Shown: positions 1 to 6,952, counted from the first letter of the stretch. The stretch is DNA of 7,154 nucleotides from an uncultured Acidimicrobiales bacterium (GCA_938091985.1 CALKOE010000214.1:1-7154); one strand, 5' to 3'. Numbers and translations are program-made. Notes: generated by a model from the letters alone, not told the origin.

Positions 1-2167
1 GCGGAATGATCTCGCCCTCGGTCCCCTTGTCGGGGAGAACCGAGACCGAGGAGAAGCACATCTCGTCGACGGTGCCTTCGTTCCAGGTGATGTAGCGAGG
101 CTCCGGCGTGAACAGGCGGGTGCGATCCCACCAGCACTCGAACCGGATCGTGTCGCTGCGGTCGATGCGGATGTCTTCGACCAGGTCGTAGTTGAGCTGC
201 CACTCGAAGTCCCAGTTCGGGATGTCGAGCAACACCTTCTCTTCCGGCGTGTCGGGGTTGAGGGTCATCTTGTAGGAGTGACCGAACTCGTGCATGTGAC
301 CGAGCACCGTGTAGATGGTGCCGGGGTTGCGGGCCCGCATGTCGCACGAGCTGTGGCCGATCGACCCGTCGAGGTCGTCGTAGTCGTCAACCGTTCCGCC
401 ACATCCGAGGATCAGTGCGTTGGGAATGAACGTCGCGAAGTTGTCGTACTTCTCGCGGATCTCCTCGATGACATTGGCCCGCACACACAGGTTGACGTAT
501 CCGTCGATCGTGGCTTCGCGCTCGGCGGCGACTGCCTCCTCCTCAGGAGTACACGGAATCTCGGCCGGCGTGAGGTAGGTCGAACCGGCAATGGACGTGA
601 TGCCCACCATCTCCGACTCGCTCGCCTCTTCGAGGATGATCTGCGACCCGTCGGCCGGTGCATCGTGGTCGAAGTGGTAGTGGGTCTGGTTGATGACCAT
701 GTAGCCCGCAGGGATGTAGAGCCCATAGCCCTCGGGATAGACGGTCGGGCTCTGTCCGGGGGCCCATCCGCCCATGTTGCGCACGCCTTCGCTGCCCAGG
801 TTCGATGTGCCGAAGCAGGTCCAACCGGGGCGACCGTCGGCGCCGGCCTTGGCGTTGATCTCGTCGAGAGCCGATTCGGGGGCCAGATAGATGATCGAAT
901 GGTGAACGACCGTGGTGACGTCGGGGCGGAATTCGTAGCCCTTGATCCACGTGCCATCGCCTTCCGGATCGCTGACCTCGTGCACCTGGCAGCGGTAGTC
1001 GTCCTTGAGTACCGGACTGCCGTCCTCGTCGAGCAGACCCGAGTACTTGCCGTCGCGGGGATCGAGGATCTGATCCTCGTCGATCGGGATGATCGCCTGG
1101 TTGCGAGCGACCAGGGGCGTATCGGGGGCGACGTCGAGGCCGCCACCGTTCTCGGCCCAGGTGGAGAGGGTCGAAATCTCGTCGTCGGTGAGCTCCCACG
1201 AGTGTTCGAATTCGGGGCTGTCGCCACCCGGCAGCCATGGCGGCATGAACCGGATCTCGCTGACCAGCGCGATGTCGGCGGCGATCTCCGCCGCGTCTTG
1301 CGCGGTGTCGAAGGCCAGGGTGTCCCAACCGGGTCCACCCGTCGTGTGGCACGACACACAGTTCTGCTCGAGGATCGGCTGCACTTCAGCGGCGAACGCA
1401 CCGCCGCTGATGGCGAACTCGGGCACGTCGGTGTCGAGGTTCGCATCGGCTTCGCTGTCGAGATCAACTCGCCCGGCGACCAGATCGAAAGTGAGGGTGA
1501 CTTCGTCCTCGGTGTGGGCGAGACGGGCGACATTGATCGGCCCGACGCCATACGTCGAGCTGAGCACAACGGCGGAGACGCTCGCGGTGAGCCGGTCGCC
1601 GTCGACCGTGACGGTGCCGCTGAAGGTCTCGGTGCTCGTGGTCTCCTTGACCGTGAGCTCACCGATGAGCGAGACCTCGTAGGTCTGTCCGTCGGCGAAG
1701 TCGATGCCGAGCCCCTCGATCGAGGTGGTCACGAACCGAGCGAACGGCCAGTGGTTCGATTCCAGGAAGTCGTGGCGGAGGCGCTTGTCGCGGAGGTTGG
1801 AATCGGAGTCGAACATCTCGACGTTGACCACGACCTCACCGATTCGACTCTGGCTCGGGTCGTCGACATTGATCACGATGTCGCCGGCCACCACGTTGGT
1901 GACACCCACGGCCAAGCTCTCGCTGCCCGCAAGTCGCTCCTCGACCGCGTAGCTCACCGCGGAGCCGTTGTTGGGGGCCACTCGGTAGAGCCGCTCGGTG
2001 GCGGTGTCGACGTCGTCGATCGTTTCGGCCGAAACGCCCTGCTCCTCGGCTTCGTCGCTGGTGAAGATCCAGTCCCACTGGTCTTTGGTGACGATCGCTG
2101 CGGTCCCGATGAGAATTACCACCAGGATCGACAGGCGACCCAAATCAAGCTTTCGAAGGCGAGCCAT
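1..2167 (-). CDS. Membrane-anchored YceI-cytochrome c-copper type II monooxygenase fusion (3' end cut by window edge)
   Basis: The frame is open from the ATG at 2167 to the window edge, giving 722 codons. Residues 12-27 form a signal anchor, so the rest is probably extracytoplasmic. Residues about 60-232 resemble YceI, a lipocalin-fold domain that binds isoprenoid or amphipathic ligands; NLRDKRLRHDFLESNHWPF is the family's typical RD-hL-dFf-kyP stretch. Residues about 252-342 are a mono-haem cytochrome c domain with CVSCH at 270-274 and Met308 (FMPPW) as candidate distal ligand. Residues about 385 onward match the PHM/DBH copper monooxygenase family: VVHHSI (H422, H423) and QTHY (H496) would form the CuH site, and GHMH (H624, H626) and DEMC (M703) the CuM site. 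C678 and C704 match the conserved pair flanking the CuM methionine. Only a short C-terminal tail should be missing. Known relatives hydroxylate C-H bonds using two coppers and an external reductant; here the haem could supply electrons. The substrate is unknown. A GAGGG 12 bases upstream is a weak ribosome binding site. The gene lies 104 bp after the ccm operon, which would mature its haem. Confidence 0.88.
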   Translation of the reverse strand, partial: MARLRKLDLGRLSILVVILIGTAAIVTKDQWDWIFTSDEAEEQGVSAETIDDVDTATERLYRVAPNNGSAVSYAVEERLAGSESLAVGVTNVVAGDIVINVDDPSQSRIGEVVVNVEMFDSDSNLRDKRLRHDFLESNHWPFARFVTTSIEGLGIDFADGQTYEVSLIGELTVKETTSTETFSGTVTVDGDRLTASVSAVVLSSTYGVGPINVARLAHTEDEVTLTFDLVAGRVDLDSEADANLDTDVPEFAISGGAFAAEVQPILEQNCVSCHTTGGPGWDTLAFDTAQDAAEIAADIALVSEIRFMPPWLPGGDSPEFEHSWELTDDEISTLSTWAENGGGLDVAPDTPLVARNQAIIPIDEDQILDPRDGKYSGLLDEDGSPVLKDDYRCQVHEVSDPEGDGTWIKGYEFRPDVTTVVHHSIIYLAPESALDEINAKAGADGRPGWTCFGTSNLGSEGVRNMGGWAPGQSPTVYPEGYGLYIPAGYMVINQTHYHFDHDAPADGSQIILEEASESEMVGITSIAGSTYLTPAEIPCTPEEEAVAAEREATIDGYVNLCVRANVIEEIREKYDNFATFIPNALILGCGGTVDDYDDLDGSIGHSSCDMRARNPGTIYTVLGHMHEFGHSYKMTLNPDTPEEKVLLDIPNWDFEWQLNYDLVEDIRIDRSDTIRFECWWDRTRLFTPEPRYITWNEGTVDEMCFSSVSVLPDKGTEGEIIP

Positions 2168-2221
2168 CCGACCAGTATTGCCCTCGACGTGGCGTGTGGC
2201 ACATCAAGGACCGGGATTTCT

Positions 2222-2257
2222 ACGCACCGGTAACTTCCGCCGCGGCACGCACCGCGG
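2222..2257. repeat. Intergenic inverted repeat and 8-bp direct repeat
   Basis: This lies in the 104-bp gap between the ccmI-like gene and the fusion gene. CCGCGG occurs at 2240-2245 and 2252-2257, separated by six bases, and could form a 6-bp GC-only hairpin. ACGCACCG occurs at 2222-2229 and again at 2247-2254, partly overlapping the hairpin. No T-run follows the hairpin on the minus strand, so it is not a standard intrinsic terminator. It could be a weak attenuator, a protein-binding site or chance in GC-rich DNA. No convincing -35/-10 pair was found in the gap. Confidence 0.3.
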
Positions 2258-2271
2258 TTGTTCCAACACGG

Positions 2272-3393
2272 TTACTCCAACGCGTCGCGAAGCCCGAAGC
2301 GGAAGAGGAACGTCTCGAGATCCTCACGCTGAGCGTCGAGCGCATCGTAGGCGGCTAGGTCGAGCCGCGACTGATCGAGCTCGTCGACGTAGAAACCGAC
2401 GAACGATCGGAAGACGAGCGACTGCGGATCGACAGGGTCTACCTCGAGGGCACGGCTCAGGTTCTCGTAGCCGAGCTCCATGATCTCCTGCGCTTCGATC
2501 CCGACCTCGAGGGCGACGAGCGCCTTGTAGAAACCGGCGTAGGAGAGAACCTCGACGTTCTCAGGCTGCTGCGCCAGTACCGAGTTGTAGAGGTCGATCC
2601 CGCGAGCGGGCGTGGTTGTGAGCACCGACTCCGCTGCGAGATTCACATCTGTGATCGCGAGTCCCGACGTCGAGTAGGAATCGGGGTCGTCGGTGTAGAG
2701 GAGTGCTTCGACGATGCCGATGCGCAGCCCCTGCGCCTGCACGAGTTGCTCGATGAACGGTGGGGCGTCGCCGGCATCGAGCGCCGCCAGATGACCCGCA
2801 GCGGTAGCCGCGTCACCCAACTCGAGCGCGATCGCCGCGGCGAAGACTCTGGCATCGGGGTAGTCGGGATCGGAGAACACCGCGTCTTCCACGAACGGCT
2901 GCGCGGCCTCCGCATCGCCGTCGAGGCGGGTGAGCCAACCTCGGTACGCAAGCGCCTCGGCATCGGATGGCGCTCGGACGAGGACTTCGTCGTAGATCTC
3001 GAGGGCGCGGGCCGGGTCGGTGCCGAGAAGTTGACTCGCCTCGAACTTCTGCTGACGAACGGTCTCGCGGATGTCGCCGGTGACCTCTCCGGTGCCTCGA
3101 CTTCCGGAGAAGTCGGCGATCAGCATCCCAGCGAGACCGGCCACCGCCACCACGAGCACCGTCCACATCGCAATTCTCGACCACGAACGTCGGACCTCTG
3201 GCTCGGGCGGCGCGGCCTGCTCCGCCGGCTCGGCGGCGCGAATGAGTCGAGCGGCGCGGGTGGTGTAGTCGGACTTGAGCGCCTGGTAGTCGTCGTCGTC
3301 GAGATCACCAGCGGCGAACTCGGCATCGAGATCGTCGAGCGACGCAAGAACGAAGTCGAGCTCCTCGCCGCGCCCGGCCTCGAGATCAGTCAT
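2272..3393 (-). CDS. ccmI: CcmI-like cytochrome c maturation TPR protein
   Basis: The product is 373 aa. In System I, CcmI (the C-terminal half of the E. coli CcmH fusion) holds apocytochrome c through its periplasmic TPR domain and presents it to CcmF/CcmH. Residues 10-52 (LDDLDAEFAAGDLDDDDYQAL and onward) resemble the cytoplasmic loop of CcmI, an acidic helix normally found between two membrane segments. One membrane segment follows at 74-94, then helical TPR-like repeats at about 116-200 and 260-340. The PARALEIYDEVLVRAPSDAE and NLSRALEVDPVDPQS stretches show the A-x-P spacing of TPR helices. The usual first membrane segment is absent, so the protein is predicted N-in/C-out with a single pass. 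The ATG at 3393 overlaps the ccmH stop by 8 bp. The frame stays open upstream to 3822, but there it only shadows ccmH. Placement directly after ccmH supports the call; sequence alone would give only a TPR membrane protein. Confidence 0.8.
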   Translation of the reverse strand: MTDLEAGRGEELDFVLASLDDLDAEFAAGDLDDDDYQALKSDYTTRAARLIRAAEPAEQAAPPEPEVRRSWSRIAMWTVLVVAVAGLAGMLIADFSGSRGTGEVTGDIRETVRQQKFEASQLLGTDPARALEIYDEVLVRAPSDAEALAYRGWLTRLDGDAEAAQPFVEDAVFSDPDYPDARVFAAAIALELGDAATAAGHLAALDAGDAPPFIEQLVQAQGLRIGIVEALLYTDDPDSYSTSGLAITDVNLAAESVLTTTPARGIDLYNSVLAQQPENVEVLSYAGFYKALVALEVGIEAQEIMELGYENLSRALEVDPVDPQSLVFRSFVGFYVDELDQSRLDLAAYDALDAQREDLETFLFRFGLRDALE

Positions 3394-3850
3394 CAGCCTC
3401 GACCGCGCGAACGGCCTCGACCAGCGCCCGGTCGGCCTCCGATGCCTCGAGGTCGCCCTCTCTCTTCCAGCGCCGGAACACGATGACCAGGCCGGCGAGC
3501 GCACCGGCGCCGAACACCACCGGGAGAATCCAAACGAGGCTCGTGACCCCGTCGCCCGACGGTGTGTAGTCGACGTCGTCGCCGAAGTTGGAGCGAAGCT
3601 CGGAGCGAATGAAGTCGTCGCTTTGCCCCTCATCGATCCATTTCGCGATCGAGATTCGGATGTTTCGGGCGACGGTTGCGTTGGACTCGGCGACCGACTG
3701 GCCGTCACAGACCGGACATCCGATGGTCTTCGACAGCGCATAGGCGCGGTCCGCATCAGTGCGTGGCGCCCCTTCGTCGACCGCGGCGAACAGGAACGCC
3801 GAGAGCGCAACGGCAACGGCACCGAGCCAGAGCAGGAGACGGCGGGTCAT
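3386..3850 (-). CDS. ccmH: Cytochrome c maturation thiol oxidoreductase CcmH (CycL/NrfF family)
   Basis: The product is 154 aa. CcmH is a membrane-anchored periplasmic protein that reduces or holds the cysteines of apocytochrome CXXCH motifs before haem ligation by CcmF. The family motif is clear at residues 44-56 (GCPVCDGQSVAES), with redox cysteines C45 and C48, followed by the expected helical stretch NATVARNIRISIAKWIDEGQ and the FGDDVDYTP segment, equivalent to the family's YGDFVxYxPP. A signal peptide or anchor spans residues 4-24 and a second membrane segment about 104-126, followed by a charged cytoplasmic tail. This is the short CcmH form, with the TPR part encoded by the next gene. 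The ATG at 3850 overlaps the ccmG TGA as ATGA; an ATG 18 bases further upstream (3868) is less likely because it would lie deeper inside ccmG. The 3' end overlaps ccmI by 8 bp, suggesting translational coupling. Confidence 0.94.
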   Translation of the reverse strand: MTRRLLLWLGAVAVALSAFLFAAVDEGAPRTDADRAYALSKTIGCPVCDGQSVAESNATVARNIRISIAKWIDEGQSDDFIRSELRSNFGDDVDYTPSGDGVTSLVWILPVVFGAGALAGLVIVFRRWKREGDLEASEADRALVEAVRAVEADD

Positions 3851-4431
3851 GCCTGTCCGTCCAACCACGACTGCATCACGGCTTCGAGATCGGATTGTGT
3901 GACTCCGCCACGGAGCTTGCGAATGACTTCTCCGTCAGGGGCCACGAGGATCGACTCGGGAACGAGCGGCACGCCGTAGTCGACGGCAAGAGCCGCGGTG
4001 TCGGTGGCCAGAATCGGCCATTCACCACCGAACTCGGTGAAGAAGTCCCGGATGTTCTGCGGCTGGTCGTCGAAGGCGATCGACACGACAGTGGCAAACC
4101 TCGACGGAGCGTGGGTCTCGTGAAACGCCACCAACTCGGGGTGCTCTTGGCGGCACGGCACGCACGAGGTCTGGAAGAAGTTCACCACCACGAATCCACC
4201 GCGCTCGTCGTCGAGATCGAAGGTGTCGCCGTCGAGGGTGACGCCAACGATCGGCGGGGCCAGCTCTCCCTCGAGGTTGAAGCTCTGGAAGCCCGTCTCG
4301 CCGCTCTCACGGGTTGCGAGGAGCGCGATGAACATCACGAGCACGACCGCGACCGGGGCCACGATCCAAGCTGCCCGCACGGGAGCTGACCGCGGGACCT
4401 CCGCGTCGGAAGTATCGGACGTGTCGTTCAC
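3847..4431 (-). CDS. ccmG: Thiol:disulfide interchange protein CcmG/DsbE (membrane-anchored thioredoxin)
   Basis: The product is 194 aa with a GTG start. CcmG passes reductant to CcmH and apocytochrome c thiols outside the cytoplasmic membrane. A short acidic cytoplasmic N-terminus is followed by one membrane segment (about 21-39) and a thioredoxin-like domain (about 55-190). The active site is FFQTSCVPCRQEHPEL with C90 and C93. The usual Trp before the first cysteine (WCxPC in most CcmG/TlpA proteins) is Ser here. The cis-proline loop is GVPLVPESILVAPDGEV with P158, matching the GVxGVPETFxID pattern of DsbE. The GTG at 4431 was chosen because it forms a GTGA overlap with the ccmF stop and has a strong GGAGGAG (4437-4443) five bases upstream. 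The frame extends upstream to 4563, but that part is low-complexity and shadows the ccmF C-terminus. The downstream stop overlaps ccmH by 4 bp. Confidence 0.94.
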   Translation of the reverse strand: MNDTSDTSDAEVPRSAPVRAAWIVAPVAVVLVMFIALLATRESGETGFQSFNLEGELAPPIVGVTLDGDTFDLDDERGGFVVVNFFQTSCVPCRQEHPELVAFHETHAPSRFATVVSIAFDDQPQNIRDFFTEFGGEWPILATDTAALAVDYGVPLVPESILVAPDGEVIRKLRGGVTQSDLEAVMQSWLDGQA

Positions 4432-6410
4432 ACCAACTCCTCCACCGGTTGGTCGATCGGCGGGAGCGGGGCGCTCACCGGCGAGGTGGGGTTGCGGCGC
4501 TTCCCCGGAACGACCGCCAAGAGCGTGCCGACCGCCATGACCAACCCGCCGATCCACAACCACACGATCAGCGGCTGCACCGTCACCCTGATCACGACAT
4601 CGCCGGTGGCGACACCGGCGTCGTCGACCGGGAAACTGTCGACCGAAAGCGCGATGTCGTCGAAGAGCGTCGAACGCACCGATGCGATGCCGATGTTGCG
4701 ACCCGCAAACGGGTAGTTGGCGATGCCGGGCTCATAGGCCTGGCCGCCGTCGATGCCGATGCTCACGCGCTGCTCGTCGCGGTTGGGGAAGCTACGGAAG
4801 TCGAGGCTCTCGTAGGTGAATTCGTGGCCGGCGAAGGTGACGGTCTGGCCCTGCTCGAGAAGGAAGGTGTCTTGACGCACATAGGCGTTGCTCGCGGCGA
4901 ACGCGACGGCGATCAACACGACACCGACGTGAACGATCATGCCGCCGTTGGTGCGACCCACGAGACCGCGCCAACCCTGGCGACGGGTGGCGAGCACCAC
5001 CTGACGAAGCGCCGCCCCGCCCGCGAATCCGCCGAGCCCGAACGCAAGGGTGGGCGCCCATCCTCGGGCGCCGACCACGACGGAGAGCACCATGGCACCG
5101 GCGCCGATCCAGGCCGGCCAGATCAGACGGTCACCGAGCACGCCGGGAGAAGCCTTGCGCCACGGCAGGACCGGCGCGACCGCCATGAGGAACAGGAGGG
5201 TGAATCCGATCGGCATGGTCATGCGATCGAAGTAGGGGTTGCCGACCGAGATCCGATCGTCGTTGATCGCCTCGACGATCAGGGGGAACACGGTGCCGAG
5301 CAACACAACGAACGCAAAGGCCGTGAAGAGCACGTTGTTGGCGAGGAATGCACCCTCACGCGAGATCGGCGAGTCCATCCGACCCGGGGACCGAAGCTGA
5401 TCACCGCGCCACGCGATGAGCCCGAGCGAGACGACCACGATCAGGGTGAAGAAGGCGAGCAGTGCCGGCCCGACGGCCGACTCGGAGAAGGCGTGGACCG
5501 ATTCGAGAACACCGGCTCGGGTGATGAAGGTCCCGAGGATCGTGAGCGCAAAGGTCGAAATCACCAGCGAGAGATTCCAGACGCGCAACATGCCGCGCCG
5601 CTCTTGCACCATCACCGAATGGATGAATGCGGTACCGGTGAGCCACGGAAGGAAGGACGCGTTCTCCACGGGATCCCATGCCCAGTAGCCACCCCAGCCG
5701 AGCGTCTCATAGCTCCACCAGGCGCCGAGCACGATGCCGAGCGTGAGGAAGCCCCAGGCCATGACGGTCCATCGCCGGGTGGCGAGCAGCCACCCCTCCC
5801 CCACTCGACCAGTTGTGAGCGCGCCGATGGCAAAGGCGAACGGCACCGTGAAGCCCACATAGCCGAGATAGAGAATCGGCGGATGGAACGCCATCAGGAT
5901 GTGGCTCTGCAGAAGCGGGTTTGGACCGGGTCCGTCGTAACCGGGCGGCGGGTCGAACGACCGGAACGGGTTGGATGGCCCAACCATCAGCAAGAAGAAG
6001 AAGGCGCAGACGACGAACAGCGTGAGCAGGACCCAGGCCATCATCGGGTCGTCGCGCTTTTCGCGGAACTTGACCACGACCGCCGCCACGTAGCCGGTGA
6101 GCACGAACGTCCACAACAAGATCGAGCCTTCGAGCGCCGACCACAGCGTGGCGACATTGAAGACCGCCGAGGTCTGGCTCGATCCGTGTTGCGCAACGAA
6201 TTCGATCGTGAAATCACGATTGATGAGCGCTCGCTCCATCCAGACGATCGAGACGGCCGCCATGACGAACATCGTCCAGACGAGTGCCCGCGACTCTCTC
6301 CACCACTGAGGTCGGCGACCCAGCAGACCGAGGACCACCACGCCGATACCGGTCAGCGATGCCGCCGCGCCCAGCGCGACAACAACCGCGCCGACGGCGG
6401 CGCTGCTCAT
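4428..6410 (-). CDS. ccmF: Cytochrome c haem lyase subunit CcmF
   Basis: The product is 660 aa, close to the 647 aa of E. coli CcmF. CcmF is the integral membrane subunit of the System I haem lyase. It takes haem from CcmE and attaches it to apocytochrome c with CcmH and CcmI. The WWD haem-handling domain is intact at about 234-257 (WGGYWAWDPVENASFLPWL). Four conserved histidines are visible: H176 (AFHPPILYLGYVG), H264 (TAFIHSV), H306 (VLESVHAFSE) and H494 (GMIVHVGVVLIAVAFAAS), matching the two periplasmic and two transmembrane haem-ligand histidines known in E. coli CcmF. Many hydrophobic segments span residues 5-510. A periplasmic domain follows at about 512-605, and a final membrane segment at about 612-633. 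The ATG at 6410 overlaps the ccmE stop as ATGA, with GAGGG nine bases upstream. The 3' end overlaps ccmG as GTGA. There is no sign of truncation. Confidence 0.97.
   Translation of the reverse strand: MSSAAVGAVVVALGAAASLTGIGVVVLGLLGRRPQWWRESRALVWTMFVMAAVSIVWMERALINRDFTIEFVAQHGSSQTSAVFNVATLWSALEGSILLWTFVLTGYVAAVVVKFREKRDDPMMAWVLLTLFVVCAFFFLLMVGPSNPFRSFDPPPGYDGPGPNPLLQSHILMAFHPPILYLGYVGFTVPFAFAIGALTTGRVGEGWLLATRRWTVMAWGFLTLGIVLGAWWSYETLGWGGYWAWDPVENASFLPWLTGTAFIHSVMVQERRGMLRVWNLSLVISTFALTILGTFITRAGVLESVHAFSESAVGPALLAFFTLIVVVSLGLIAWRGDQLRSPGRMDSPISREGAFLANNVLFTAFAFVVLLGTVFPLIVEAINDDRISVGNPYFDRMTMPIGFTLLFLMAVAPVLPWRKASPGVLGDRLIWPAWIGAGAMVLSVVVGARGWAPTLAFGLGGFAGGAALRQVVLATRRQGWRGLVGRTNGGMIVHVGVVLIAVAFAASNAYVRQDTFLLEQGQTVTFAGHEFTYESLDFRSFPNRDEQRVSIGIDGGQAYEPGIANYPFAGRNIGIASVRSTLFDDIALSVDSFPVDDAGVATGDVVIRVTVQPLIVWLWIGGLVMAVGTLLAVVPGKRRNPTSPVSAPLPPIDQPVEELV
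4437..4443 (-). promoter_or_regulatory. Strong ribosome binding site for ccmG
   Basis: GGAGGAG on the minus strand sits five bases before the GTG at 4431. It decides the non-ATG start of ccmG over the ATG at 4563. It lies inside the last codons of ccmF, so ccmG translation may be both coupled and directly initiated. Confidence 0.75.
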
Positions 6411-6952
6411 GCCGAGCAGCCCTCAGCCGTGATTTCCCCCTGCGTGCTGGACTCAGCCAGCCGCTCGTCGTACTCGTCGTCGTTGATGTAGTCGTTGTCG
6501 TGCTTCACCCGCATGCGATCGGATGAGTAGTGCCAGCCGTCGTCGGCCAATGCCGGGAAGCCGCTGACATCAGGCGGCGCCTGCACCCAGTTGCCGTCGA
6601 GCACGACCGGCGTGCCCCCCTCGAAGAGTTCGGCCGGCTCACCACGATGTACAACGTCGACGAGGACACCGTCGAACGAGACGGTGAACGCGGTGACGAC
6701 CTCTTCGCCCTGGCTCCCTGAGACGATCGAGCAGCCGACCGGTGTGCCCTGCAGCGTGAAGCGATCGTCACCCAGCTCGATGCGCTCAGCGACCGCTTCG
6801 TCGGCGTTGTAGAAGAACAGCGCACCGGTCAGGAGGTTCCAGACCAGGGCGATCACCGCGACCAGCACGGCCACCGCGATCACGGCGGGCACCCAACGGC
6901 GCTGCCGGGTGCGGCCCTCGCGGGGTGACTGCGGCGCAAGCGTGTCGGTCAT
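6407..6952 (-). CDS. ccmE: Haem chaperone CcmE
   Basis: The product is 181 aa. CcmE is a periplasmic, membrane-anchored OB-fold protein that binds haem covalently and carries it from CcmC/CcmD to CcmF. A basic cytoplasmic N-terminus precedes one membrane segment (about 20-40). The OB domain follows at about 45-155, including FTLQGTPVGCSIVSGSQ, VSFDGVLVDVVHRGEPAELF and FEGGTPVVLDG, which match the family's V.F.VTD / Y.G..PdlF / G..VV..G run. The haem-binding motif is VKHDNDY, giving H151 and Y155 in the HxxxY form known from E. coli (H130/Y134). The tail (156-181) is acidic and flexible-looking. The ATG at 6952 was chosen over one at 6973 because it makes an ATGA overlap with the ccmD-like stop, as elsewhere in the operon. 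The domain has diverged from proteobacterial CcmE, but motif and context make the call firm. Confidence 0.93.
   Translation of the reverse strand: MTDTLAPQSPREGRTRQRRWVPAVIAVAVLVAVIALVWNLLTGALFFYNADEAVAERIELGDDRFTLQGTPVGCSIVSGSQGEEVVTAFTVSFDGVLVDVVHRGEPAELFEGGTPVVLDGNWVQAPPDVSGFPALADDGWHYSSDRMRVKHDNDYINDDEYDERLAESSTQGEITAEGCSA
6420..6424 (-). promoter_or_regulatory. Ribosome binding site for ccmF
   Basis: GAGGG on the minus strand lies nine bases before the ccmF ATG at 6410, inside the ccmE 3' end. It supports the ATGA-overlap start. Confidence 0.5.

Noticed and set aside
412..1662. 416-codon minus-strand frame rich in Arg, Ser and Pro
   Set aside because: It lies out of frame within the fusion gene, and its low-complexity composition marks it as a shadow.
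278..2233. 651-codon open frame on the plus strand
   Set aside because: It is antisense to the fusion gene, has no recognisable domain and its composition (Val, Arg, Asp, Gly-rich) is typical of the complement of high-GC genes. The minus frame carries coherent motifs throughout.
2240..2257. Intrinsic terminator between ccmI and the fusion gene
   Set aside because: The stem is only 6 bp and no T-run follows on the minus strand, so a terminator call is not supported.
2168..2271. Sigma-70-type promoter for the fusion gene
   Set aside because: TTGATG and AATACT/TAGAAA-like hexamers exist, but none pair at 16-18 bp spacing.
3394..3822. 143-residue upstream extension of the ccmI-like gene
   Set aside because: It overlaps ccmH in another frame, is low-complexity, and the ATG at 3393 gives a sensible CcmI-like N-terminus.
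4432..4563. Upstream extension of ccmG to the ATG at 4563
   Set aside because: It would overlap ccmF by 136 bp and add a Gly/Arg/Pro-rich tail without homology, whereas the GTG at 4431 has a strong ribosome binding site and the operon's overlap pattern.
4449..6491. 680-codon open frame on the plus strand
   Set aside because: It is antisense to ccmF and extremely rich in Arg, Glu, Asp and His with no membrane segments or motifs. It arises from the lack of stops in high-GC DNA.
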